From Anncaliia algerae PRA339 (Eukaryota; Microsporidia; Tubulinosematidae), in assembly GCA_000385875.2 (NCBI GenBank), contig KK365131.1, positions 400,548 through 429,957 on the forward strand: a stretch of 29,410 bases of DNA. Direction: 5' to 3'. Both the position numbers and the translations under genes were made by a program. Under the pieces are notes generated by a model that was given only the letters and a program-made list of their open reading frames with translations, had not been told where the DNA came from and searched no databases. Numbering within the stretch: position 1 is the first letter of the stretch; the number at the start of each line of letters is the position of its first letter. Shown piece after piece: positions 1-8,535 of this stretch.

Positions 1-235
1 ATTGACTTTAATTAATGTTTAAAATATCCCAAGAGTAGAAAGGAAAAGTAAATTAATTGAAAAGGGTTGTATTTCAATATTTTTCCTAAATTCTATTTAT
101 TTAAGTGTTAATTATCTATTGTGTTTTTAAAGCCAAAAATCTTTCTTTTATTTTGTAGCACTATTTGTATCAATAAGTCTGGAATGTTTAAGAAATAAAC
201 ATAGAATTATTAAACTCATTTATTTTGGTTCTGTT

Positions 236-1537
236 TCATAATCTAACATTTGACATAAATATTAAGTCACTCAAAGAATCACACGACATAATTAACTTAT
301 AACTCAATAAATACAAAGTTATCAGAATAAAAATGCTAAATTCAGCTAAATTTATAATAAATTCACTATCCGTACAATAATCATATGTGGCAAAGGCAAT
401 CTGATTGGTTATTCCATTAAGAGTTAAAATAATTAAGGAGAATATTTTTCTATTAAGTAACTTTATATTACTTACTATAACTAAGGAAGAAATACAAAGC
501 AATGTCTTGAGCAGTGTAAATTTTTTTAACATGCTCAAATCAATCTTCTTGTATCCAATCTTAAGTAGAAATTGAGCCGAGAAAAAATAAATTAAATGTC
601 CATGCTCCCTTAACTTAGAAGCTAAGGTAAAATATAAAAATGTTTCATTTACCTCTCCAAATATTTTTAATATAAATAAAGTTGCTAAAACATTTCGAGA
701 ATATATATTTTTTTCCTCTATATTTTCCACTTCATTTAAGAAAATATCAGATTTTAACATATTAAAAATACAAATTATAATTGTGTCTATAATAAACAAA
801 ATTGAAGTGATGTAAAAATATGGTTTAAGTCCTTCATTTTTAAATATTGACAAATACCAAGCAAAGCTATAATTGGGGACTTCTTCTACAAATATTTTAT
901 GCAGTCTATTCCTCAAAGAGTCAAAATTTCTTTCTACGGGAATGTTGATTACCTTCTCGTGTAAACATATTACAACAGAGTTTATGATATTAAAAATACA
1001 TATGCAAATTAGTCCATAAAAAATGAACTTCTCTAAAATAAACTCTTCAAAACTGCAGAAAACCATTATAATAAAGGCTGATAGCAGTGTTAATAAAGAA
1101 ACCATCACACTATTTGAACTATTATGAATCTTTCTTGAGGAAATAATTATTTTAGAGACGTAATTTATAATTGTTGGTATTGAAAATATCAAATATAAAT
1201 ACACGGTCGGTTGTTCTTCTGTATGTTCTATGTACTTAATGAACAAAAATGTGCTGCTAAGGAACAAATCACAACATACTGAGCAGGTATACCTGATAAA
1301 TATAATTGTGCTATTTATGTGTTTATTTGAATTTTTCATTGTTTTTGTATCAGAATGTATTTTTGGCACAACATAAAACATGAATTCTCTTTTTTTATAG
1401 CTGAAACAACAAAAACAGACTGGCCAGATTGTAATAATTTTTATTATTTTATATGAAAATAAATAATTTAAATTATCAATAATATTTTGTATAAATATTA
1501 TTACATGTTTAGATATTTTTTTATATATTCTTGTCAT
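236..1537 (-). CDS. Multi-pass membrane protein of unknown family (433 aa)
   Basis: I do not recognise this protein. It reads without interruption for 433 codons from an ATG and has about ten hydrophobic stretches, near residues 27-47, 76-100, 111-132, 143-163, 168-193, 238-261, 281-294, 342-358, 365-383 and 394-416. That makes it a polytopic membrane protein. A more polar segment lies at residues 195-237 and another at 262-280. Cysteines cluster in the first hydrophobic segment (CFCC at 41-44) and at 85-89. There is no N-terminal signal peptide of usual form. No C-rich triplet precedes the first ATG. Internal ATGs at residues 53 and 67 could be the true start, which would drop the first membrane segment. 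It could be a transporter or a lineage-specific microsporidian membrane protein; I see no transporter signature that decides. Confidence 0.7.
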   Translation of the reverse strand: MTRIYKKISKHVIIFIQNIIDNLNYLFSYKIIKIITIWPVCFCCFSYKKREFMFYVVPKIHSDTKTMKNSNKHINSTIIFIRYTCSVCCDLFLSSTFLFIKYIEHTEEQPTVYLYLIFSIPTIINYVSKIIISSRKIHNSSNSVMVSLLTLLSAFIIMVFCSFEEFILEKFIFYGLICICIFNIINSVVICLHEKVINIPVERNFDSLRNRLHKIFVEEVPNYSFAWYLSIFKNEGLKPYFYITSILFIIDTIIICIFNMLKSDIFLNEVENIEEKNIYSRNVLATLFILKIFGEVNETFLYFTLASKLREHGHLIYFFSAQFLLKIGYKKIDLSMLKKFTLLKTLLCISSLVIVSNIKLLNRKIFSLIILTLNGITNQIAFATYDYCTDSEFIINLAEFSIFILITLYLLSYKLIMSCDSLSDLIFMSNVRL

Positions 1538-1970
1538 ATATCAACATATTTACATTTCATAAGAAGATCTTACAATAGAAATAATCAGAATCCTTATTTA
1601 CTTATTAAAATAGTGTTAAAAATATATATAATTACATAATAAATACGCGCTATGATTCATTATTGTAATTTTTATTTAATTCATTTACAACTTTAAAATT
1701 TTATTTATGGATTTTGTTGTGTAGGAATCCGCTTTTCAAGCATCAAAAATATCATTTAAAAATATTTTATACTTCCTGACGTAAAACCATCAGAAAACGT
1801 TGCAAAGAGAATATATAATCTCTTAAACATTTGTATATTATTATATTTTTCCTCTCTTAATATAATGTATTTTTTAACAATATTAAATTTTAAATTTTAT
1901 CCTAAAACGAAAATAGCAGAAACCATGCCCATATTAATAAAAATAATGAAGAAATCTCTACATATAAAAT

Positions 1971-2180
1971 TGTGGTGTTATCGGGACTTCATGCCTGATA
2001 GCAGGTAACTTTGCCAGTGAGGACCCAACTCTATTATATTTAGTGAATTTATTTTTAAAGAAAAGACAATTTTAATTTAAGGATCCTATATTTAAAACCT
2101 TGCGTTTAAATGCCTTTTTCCGAATTAACTAATCAGCTTCGAAGATGTTTAGTTTACCCTCGTAAGCACCGGGTGAAAAA
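1971..2180. ncRNA. Candidate structured RNA (unassigned)
   Basis: A patch of about 210 bases with more G and C than its surroundings and at least three potential stems. TATCGGG (1979-1985) pairs with CCTGATA (1994-2000), with one G-U pair and an 8-base loop. ACTAATC (2128-2134) faces GTTTAGT (2147-2153) around the palindrome CTTCGAAG (2137-2144). ACCC (2156-2159) faces GGGT (2171-2174). No protein frame explains the patch. I could not match it to U-snRNA, RNase P/MRP, SRP RNA or tRNA motifs, and the strand is unknown. This is inference from base composition and pairing only. Confidence 0.25.
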
Positions 2181-2498
2181 AAAAATCAAAAGAAGAAAGA
2201 TGACCACTCAAAGCAAGAGGGAACATCAATTTTGCTTTTTTGATAGGCACATCTCAAAAATATTTTTCTTTTCTTTTTTGTCAACGAAGCATGATGTTAA
2301 GGTAAAAAATTTTGAAACATATACTTTATTAATTATTAAAAGGTCAAAATTAATATTTTTATTTTATTTACTAAAATTTTAGTAAAATATATTTCTCCTC
2401 AACAAAAATTGCTTATAAAAAACTAAATGTTGAGAATATCAAAAAATAAAATGAAAAGAATTAAAAAATTAAATAATTGTAAAGAATATGCTGCCGAT

Positions 2499-2519
2499 TC
2501 AAGGTTTTAAATGCCTTGA
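2499..2519. repeat. Perfect short hairpin
   Basis: TCAAGG at 2499-2504 and CCTTGA at 2514-2519 are exact reverse complements around a 9-base loop. It lies in otherwise A/T-rich DNA. Confidence 0.5.
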
Positions 2520-2569
2520 CAATTAAAAATTGGACTAATGAAACAACAAAATTTCAAAAAAATAAAAAC

Positions 2570-2584
2570 GCTTGAGCATCAAGC
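2570..2584. repeat. Perfect short hairpin with triloop
   Basis: GCTTGA at 2570-2575 and TCAAGC at 2579-2584 are exact reverse complements separated by only GCA. The stem shares the core CTTGA/TCAAG with the hairpin about 70 bases upstream. Confidence 0.5.
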
Positions 2585-3089
2585 AAACTATTAATTTGTT
2601 TATTTTTTATACAAAACAAATTATAATATTTTATTTACATTTCTCAAAATAAGGTCTTTATTTTGTTTCTTATGTTAAGAATTATGTCTAAAAATGTATC
2701 TTTCTACTAATGCATGTCGTTACAATATCGTATGAATTAGTTACATTTTAATAGCAATTAATTATTACCATGTGCATTTATTGCTAATTTATTTGTCACT
2801 TTTAGAGACTATTTTTTATATTTTGAGGAGAGCATTTTAAGAGGCCGATTCTATGGATCCAAATTTTCAATAAAGGAACTATTTTTCACAAGTATTTTGT
2901 TTAAAATAAATTGGTTTATATACTTTTTCTACAGTTTAATTTTGTATCGATAGTTATTAGTTAGTTTTTAATGATTTGTGTTAATTATATTGCGTTTTAC
3001 TACAATGTTTCAAGATATTTAATTAATTATTTGAATTTAAATTGTAATATTTGAAACGTTAGAAATATATTTATTAAAAAAATAAAGCT

Positions 3090-3095
3090 ACCCTT
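3090..3095 (+). promoter_or_regulatory. C-rich start-proximal motif ACCCTT
   Basis: Sits immediately upstream of the pyrophosphatase ATG. The same core, ATCCTT, directly precedes the ABC transporter ATG and the second ATG of the importin alpha gene. C-triplets just upstream of starts are known in microsporidia; that this copy acts as a signal is inference. Confidence 0.5.
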
Positions 3096-3935
3096 ATGTA
3101 TTATACAAAGGTAATCGGTACGAAATATACTGTGACTTATAAAATCTATATACAGGACAACGAAGGGATAATATCACCTTTCCATGACATTCCTTATATG
3201 GTCAATGGACACATTCAATGTATCAATGAGATACCTAGGTTCGAAAATGCTAAGTTTGAGGTAAATAAAAAAGAGAGTTTTAATCCAATTATGCAGGATG
3301 TAAAAAATGATATCTGCAGATTTGTCCCTAACATTTTTCCTTTTAAGGGTTATCCTTGGAATTACGGAGCTATTCCTCAGACATGGGAAGATCCAAAAGT
3401 TAAAGATGAGTTCGTTAAGGAATTTGGAGACAATGATCCTTTAGATGTGATTGAGATAGGAACAAAAATCAAAAAAATCGGGGAAGTTTATGAAGCAAAG
3501 GTTTTAGGTTGTTTAGGCTTAATTGATGATGGGGAATGTGATTGGAAGATAATTGTGATCGATGTTAATGATGAAAAGGGGAAAAATATCAATGATATTG
3601 AAGATATTGAGGAAGTTTTCCCTGGATTGCTAGAAGCCTCATATACTTGGTTTAAAACCTATAAAGTACCAGCAGGAAAGGGTTTCAATAAGTTTGCCTT
3701 TGATGGTAAATTCCAAAACAGAGAATTTGCTTTGAATGTGATTCAAAAAGCGCACGAAAGTTGGAAGGAATTGATAAGTGACATAAAAATTAATGAAAAA
3801 ATAAGTACCTTAAATACCAGAAACGTTAAGTCAGAACATTACACAAATGAGGAAATTCAAATAGAAGGCAGAGAAGAACAACCATTTCCTTCTCCATCAG
3901 AAACCCATGAATACTCATTTGTTAAAAAGGAATAA
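3096..3935 (+). CDS. IPP1: Inorganic pyrophosphatase, family I, eukaryotic type
   Basis: Soluble cytosolic enzyme that hydrolyses pyrophosphate to two phosphates (EC 3.6.1.1), pulling nucleic acid synthesis and amino-acid activation forward. All usual active-site residues of the family are visible: E45, K53, E55, R75, Y90 (in GYPWNYGAIPQTWEDP), the metal-binding triad D112/D114/D117 in GDNDPLDVIEIG, then D144, E147, D149 and K151 in LIDDGECDWK, and Y189-K190. The length of 279 residues is close to yeast Ipp1. The last 45 or so residues are a polar tail rich in Glu, Ser and Thr that looks disordered. The ATG at 3096 is preceded directly by ACCCTT (3090-3095), a CCC-type start context, which supports this start. 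It stands alone between long spacers. The assignment is secure. Confidence 0.97.
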   Translation: MYYTKVIGTKYTVTYKIYIQDNEGIISPFHDIPYMVNGHIQCINEIPRFENAKFEVNKKESFNPIMQDVKNDICRFVPNIFPFKGYPWNYGAIPQTWEDPKVKDEFVKEFGDNDPLDVIEIGTKIKKIGEVYEAKVLGCLGLIDDGECDWKIIVIDVNDEKGKNINDIEDIEEVFPGLLEASYTWFKTYKVPAGKGFNKFAFDGKFQNREFALNVIQKAHESWKELISDIKINEKISTLNTRNVKSEHYTNEEIQIEGREEQPFPSPSETHEYSFVKKE

Positions 3936-5448
3936 TTAAATATTGGAGTTAAATTACCTTTTTAGAAATCTAAATCCTTATTCTTGTTTTTAAAATAAGT
4001 TTTTACAAGATAAAGAATTTAAAAACATTATTTGGACATAAAAATTTAATTTTTTATCTCTCATTAATAAATGATTTACTCTTTCATTACAAAATATTAA
4101 TTTTTTGTTTTAAATATAAAATCTTATTAAAATCCAATAAATTACATATTCTATTTCAAAAATATGCTATCATAAATCATATAATATTATAGGTTTATTG
4201 CTATGTTTTGCATATTAGTATCAAAATCTTTTAAGTTGAAATCTAAAAATGCTATTTATACATTCCTAAATATAAAACGTAGCATTTTTGATTGAACACA
4301 ATAGTTTTAGAATCATCAAGAACATTCTATTTTTTAAACGTTTTATTAAAGAGATAGTCTATGAAAGAAAGATGTTAAAATAAAAAAACTTTACATGGGT
4401 TTTAAGAAAAATTGAATTACAGAATAACAGATACGATTAATCCTTGCATGCTGTACAAAGGTTAAACTGAATAGATTTTTGTAGCCGGAGCATTTAGAGA
4501 CGATTTACATTTTATAGGGTTACTATTGAAATTGGTTACCCTGAAACCTTATGATTTATATTAAATTTATAATTTTAGAAAATTTCCAAAAGCACAGAAA
4601 TCAAAAATCTTTTATAAGAAATTGAAAAATATATTTATATTTGCTATGATTATGATTTTCTATAAAAATGCCTATTTTAAACATATTTCTTCTATAGCTA
4701 TATAAAAAATAGAATAATTTAAAATAAAGCACTTGTCCAAACATTCTTTCTATTGTTTGAGAGAAATGAAATCTTGAGAAATATAAATAAAACTATATAA
4801 CCTTTGCAATGGAGCAATATATCTATAGAAACCATAGTATACCATAAAGGTTATGCAATAAAATAGAATTTATTGTCTGCAAAAAAAATCTGGGATAATG
4901 AAATTTATTTACTACTATCCTAATATGTAAAATTTCTCTGGTATAGAAAGGTTAATTATTTTGACATATATAACAAATTTTAAGGCATCTAAACTGAATA
5001 GGGAGTCTATAATACTTTGAAATATAATATTTTACATATTATTATTTCTAAAAGGATTGAAGTTTGATAGATCAAGATTATGTACATTGTAATATGATCT
5101 CTATTAAAAATTTAACCACTTAGTTTAATCATGTTGAAATTTAAGTTATATATGAGAATAATATAATGAGGTAATATTTTAAATTTGCTAAATTTGTCCT
5201 TTAAGAATTATTAAATAACATATTTCTATATTTAGTTGATTAAGTAAATTTATATGAATCAAATGATTAGATAGTCATTTCTTTTTATCCTTTAGATGCC
5301 TATTGAGAAAAACATATTCTCTATTTAGTAAAATATGCCGCAATAATGCAAAATTAAACAATTTTATAGATGTATCGAATATTTCAAAAGATTATATAAA
5401 AATTGCATTATTACTTTGGAAAAAATTAAGGATAAGAACCAATTTATT
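3936..5448. other. Intergenic spacer between convergent genes
   Basis: The pyrophosphatase and Ste24 genes converge on this 1.5 kb. It is A/T-rich with no credible open frame. A slightly GC-richer part at about 4430-4560 includes AGGGT/ACCCT and GGTT/AACC pairings, and a strong inverted repeat lies at 4797-4854. I see no transposase remnant. Confidence 0.5.
4797..4854. repeat. Inverted repeat / long hairpin
   Basis: ATAACCTTT at 4797-4805 and AAAGGTTAT at 4846-4854 are perfect 9-base complements. After a 3-base bulge on the left arm, ATGG (4809-4812) pairs with CCAT (4842-4845). Total 13 base pairs enclosing 29 bases. It could fold in RNA or be a very short dead inverted-repeat element. Confidence 0.5.
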
Positions 5449-6681
5449 TTACATTTTAAGCAAATATTCTACTCTATCATAGATAGAGGGATGACCACTC
5501 TTGAGCAAATTGTATAACACAGTTGGTGTTAAATAATCATAACTGTCTATTCCAATCTCATAAAGAGTTTTTCCCAGTTCTTCATTATAATCAAAGTTCT
5601 TAGTAAAAATATCAGAAACAATTTCAGACCTATGTGACATAAATTTATAAAGTATCATAACCCAAGGTCTCAATGAAATTTTATAAATTAAAAGTAAAAA
5701 TAAAAAGGAAACTTCATTGTTCATTTTCTCATTTGCATACTTCTTTGCCATTTTTTTGTGAAAAAATACAAGAATGCCACATTCAATACACAATAATGAA
5801 AGGTAAATTGTAGCCTTTTTAAACAGACTATACTCATATGCATGGCCCAATTCATGCAAAAACACGGAATATATTTTCTTCTTATTAAGTTTGTCCATAT
5901 CTCCGTAAATTTCTATTCTCATTTTATCTCCATATCCTATCAAAGCTGCATTCATGTTTGCACTTGGCTCTTTTTCTATATATACATCATTGTTTAAGTG
6001 ATAGTACTTTAAAACATTTTGTATTCGTTGAGGAAATTTACTACTAGTTATCTTTTTCATACCATCTTCTACTCTATCCACAGTAAAAATATCCGGTACC
6101 AACTTAATAAAATATGCCAGATAACATGCAATTATCAGCTGGATTCCTATTTTCCTTAAGGTCAAAAGAATCAAAATAATGATAAAGGGAAATATAAAGA
6201 AATATGAAAATATGATTGCAAAAACATATTTTACAAATTCTATTTTTGTGCCATACAAATCAGAAATCCAGAGTGAAATTAATATAAACGTTGTAAATAT
6301 CAGATTAACAAAATTTACCTCTGACTTTCTAAAATTGCAATATGAATCATTCAATATGTTTAGTCTTTGTTCACAAAATGAAAGTAGTTTATGTTGGATT
6401 TGCGAAATGATAAAACAAGAAACTATGCCCAAATACACAAAAATTTCCAATAAATCTTTAAATAGCCACTTTATTTTTTTAATTGATGCCTTTTTCTGCG
6501 ATTTAATATATCCATGTTTGTCTTTAGATGCAAGTTTATATGTGGCAGAATCCTTTGGCAAATCTATTTTATTTTTATTAAGAAATTCCAGCTTATAACA
6601 TGCACGAAATATTTCACAAACAATAAGAGATAAAGTGAATCCCAAAAAGAAATAAATTATACATACTAGACTAATTTTCAT
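5449..6681 (-). CDS. STE24: CAAX prenyl protease 1 (Ste24, M48 zinc metallopeptidase)
   Basis: Membrane zinc protease that removes the last three residues of farnesylated CAAX proteins and, in yeast, makes a second N-terminal cut in a-factor. It acts in the ER/inner nuclear membrane and also clears blocked translocons. The zinc motif HELGH is at residues 276-280, counting from the ATG at 6681. The third ligand is probably E353 in SHRSEIVSD, matching SRxxExxAD of the family. The late HPSIYDRVEYLL (397-408) matches the C-terminal HPxxxxR motif. Hydrophobic segments lie near residues 6-27, 77-97, 123-141, 148-176, 178-200, 290-308 and 321-347. With 410 residues it is slightly shorter than yeast Ste24 (about 450). 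The open frame extends 14 codons further to a TTG at 6723, which I do not take as the start. A 12-codon upstream ORF lies at 6701-6739. Confidence 0.93.
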   Translation of the reverse strand: MKISLVCIIYFFLGFTLSLIVCEIFRACYKLEFLNKNKIDLPKDSATYKLASKDKHGYIKSQKKASIKKIKWLFKDLLEIFVYLGIVSCFIISQIQHKLLSFCEQRLNILNDSYCNFRKSEVNFVNLIFTTFILISLWISDLYGTKIEFVKYVFAIIFSYFFIFPFIIILILLTLRKIGIQLIIACYLAYFIKLVPDIFTVDRVEDGMKKITSSKFPQRIQNVLKYYHLNNDVYIEKEPSANMNAALIGYGDKMRIEIYGDMDKLNKKKIYSVFLHELGHAYEYSLFKKATIYLSLLCIECGILVFFHKKMAKKYANEKMNNEVSFLFLLLIYKISLRPWVMILYKFMSHRSEIVSDIFTKNFDYNEELGKTLYEIGIDSYDYLTPTVLYNLLKSGHPSIYDRVEYLLKM

Positions 6682-6700
6682 CAAAATTCTTTTTCCTTTG

Positions 6701-6739
6701 TTAAATCTTTTTATGATTTTCAATGATGTAACCGTTCAT
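6701..6739 (-). CDS. Possible 12-codon upstream ORF before STE24
   Basis: An ATG at 6739 opens a 12-codon frame ending in TAA at 6701-6703, 19 bases before the Ste24 ATG and in a different frame. A CCC triplet (6748-6750 on the minus strand) lies 8 bases before this ATG, the kind of context seen at real starts in this window, while the Ste24 ATG lacks one. It is either a short regulatory upstream ORF, chance, or a sign of a one-base sequence error that hides a longer Ste24 N-terminus. Confidence 0.25.
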   Translation of the reverse strand: MNGYIIENHKKI

Positions 6740-7507
6740 ATAACAAAGGGCGAATAATAATTCATTTAATGACATCTGTTTAAAAGAGATCAAAATATTT
6801 GTATTTTTAAAACAAATTTGTTTCATTCAAAATATTTTATTAATTTTAGCATTTAAATGATATTAAATGTTTTTTTGCCAATAATTAGTATTTTATTTGT
6901 TATTTTAATATATGATTGTATGAATATGATATATTAATAAAGAATGATGCTTTAATATATAATAGCACGTTACTTTAATATTTTCCCTTTCAAATATTTT
7001 TAATTTCTTTAGAATTGCTAATTAAATTTCAAAAAAATATATGGAAAATTATTATGTAAAAGCAATAAAAGTAGGAAATATACACAATTATTAAATATTT
7101 TAATGCTATATTCTAATGAATTTTAACAATTTAGGCCGTTAATTTTGTAAAATAGTGGTTATTTGTGTAAAAATAGGGTAATTATATATAAGAATATAAA
7201 AACTATATAAATATACTGTTGTGAGATATTTTAATTTTTTTTTACTTTTGATCAAAATTTAGTTAAAATATTTGATTTTTTATTGATCAACTTTATGACT
7301 CATATAACAATCCATGGCTCATTTCTATTTTTTTAAATTTTAAATCATTTATTAGAACTATTAAACAATTTAGCAAACATCAGCTCCATTCAAGTTCTAC
7401 AATGGTAGACATGTGGAAAATATTAATATAATGATAAAAAACTAATGACATTATAAAAATTTATTCAAATGTTTCTTCCTAAATAATGATAAAATATTAT
7501 ATTTTAT
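6724..7507. other. Intergenic spacer, nothing recognised
   Basis: Almost pure A/T with long T and A runs. No open frame, repeat or RNA motif stands out, apart from the CCC triplet and short upstream ORF next to Ste24. It holds the 5' flank of STE24 and the 3' flank of the Dus gene. Confidence 0.5.
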
Positions 7508-8485
7508 CTAATTTTTTGCAAGAAAATACTCCTCAATCATTTCAACAAACCCATCAAAATTAATCTTTTTTTGAACAGTTTCTACCAGAAAATTCTTAAA
7601 TTTTTTTGTGCCGTTACGACCATGGAATATATTTAAAAGAGGAAAAATGTGATGATGCCTAACCAAAGTGTCACTACCGTACGATTTAAAATATCCTATT
7701 AAATTTCTACAGATGTAATCAATTTCAATCGCTTTTGAAATATTATTTCTATACATTTCTATAAATTTATCAAAGATAAATGGATCTTTTATAGCTGCCC
7801 TACCTATCATAAAGCCATCTAAATTTTTCTTTAAGTTAAGCTGTTCTGGACTACTTATACCTCCATTCAAAATAAAGTTGCAATTTGGATATTCATCTTT
7901 TATTTTGTACACAAAATCATAATTTAAGCACGGTATAGTTCTATTCTGTAGTGGAGACAATCCGCTTAGCCAACATTTTCTAGCATGAACGAAAAAGGTC
8001 TTGCACATAGTCCTAGAAACTATTTCTTCTATAAAATTTTTAAAAAAAATATATGAATCATTTTCATCAACTCCTATTCTTATTTTTAAACTCATAATAA
8101 ATCCAGTTTTTTCATAGACTTCATTTATTATGTCGATTACTACTTGTGGCATCAACATTAATGATGCACCAAAATTACCCTTTTTTACTTTTGAACTGGG
8201 GCAACCACAGTTCAAGTTAAAGTCTTTATAGCCAAAAATAGTATGAACTTTTGTAATTGCCGCAGCAATATTGAGCGGATTGCTTCCACCGATTTGCACA
8301 ATTGTTTTATCATCAAAGAAACCAATAATTTCTTTTAATTTTTCATCTGAAGTGTGCAAAACTGTTTCAGCGACAATCATTTCAGTAAATAAGATAACTT
8401 CTTTGTTTATAGTTCTTAAGAATCTTCTAAAATGTGGTGTTGTAACATCAAGCATCGGAGCTAAGTAAAATTTAAATTCTCCCAT
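7508..8485 (-). CDS. tRNA-dihydrouridine synthase, DusA type
   Basis: Flavin-dependent enzyme that reduces uridine to dihydrouridine in the tRNA D-loop. The TIM-barrel signature is complete: APMLDVTTPHFRRFLR at 9-24, FTEM at 33-36, VQIGGSNP at 63-70, NCGCPSSKVKKGNFGASLM at 92-110 with catalytic C95, LKIRIGVDENDSY at 133-145, HARKCWLSGLSP at 167-178, LNGGI at 206-210 and MIGRAAIKDP at 226-235. The HARKxWLxGLSPxxNRxIP stretch and IGVDxxDSY are features of the bacterial DusA group rather than of the usual eukaryotic Dus1-4 groups. The length of 325 residues matches DusA. Only 50 bases separate its ATG from the stop of the RRM gene upstream on the same strand, so its promoter must lie within or near that gene. 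DusA modifies U20/U20a in bacteria; the target here is inferred. Confidence 0.94.
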   Translation of the reverse strand: MGEFKFYLAPMLDVTTPHFRRFLRTINKEVILFTEMIVAETVLHTSDEKLKEIIGFFDDKTIVQIGGSNPLNIAAAITKVHTIFGYKDFNLNCGCPSSKVKKGNFGASLMLMPQVVIDIINEVYEKTGFIMSLKIRIGVDENDSYIFFKNFIEEIVSRTMCKTFFVHARKCWLSGLSPLQNRTIPCLNYDFVYKIKDEYPNCNFILNGGISSPEQLNLKKNLDGFMIGRAAIKDPFIFDKFIEMYRNNISKAIEIDYICRNLIGYFKSYGSDTLVRHHHIFPLLNIFHGRNGTKKFKNFLVETVQKKINFDGFVEMIEEYFLAKN

Positions 8486-8535
8486 AAAATTAAAAAAAAA
8501 TTTATTAAATATTTTTAATAATCATTTATTTAAAA

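Larger units (their letters stand above)
1538..3095. other. Intergenic spacer with GC-richer hairpin cluster
   Basis: Between two divergently transcribed genes. Most of it is low-complexity A/T. The part from about 1970 to 2180 is visibly richer in G and C and contains several short inverted repeats, described separately. A 90-codon open frame at 2110-2382 starts inside this patch; it is Lys/Phe-rich and gave me no family match, so I do not call it a gene. I see no tRNA or transposase remnant here. Confidence 0.5.

Noticed and set aside
1940-2040. U1 snRNA-like TTACCTG on the minus strand
   Set aside because: Only seven bases match. The following stem-loops and an Sm site do not line up with U1.
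2110-2382. 90-codon plus-strand open frame
   Set aside because: Starts inside the GC-richer hairpin patch, runs into low-complexity Lys/Phe/Leu codons and shows no family feature or start context. Probably chance.
4430-4560. Possible tRNA or small RNA in a GC-richer stretch
   Set aside because: No acceptor stem or T-loop motif could be placed. Only short pairings (AGGGT/ACCCT, GGTT/AACC) are present.
6179-6598. 139-codon plus-strand open frame
   Set aside because: Lies wholly antisense to the well-supported Ste24 gene; its composition is that of a shadow frame.
6682-6723. 14-codon extension of Ste24 to a TTG
   Set aside because: TTG starts are not expected in a nuclear eukaryotic gene, and the extension adds nothing conserved.
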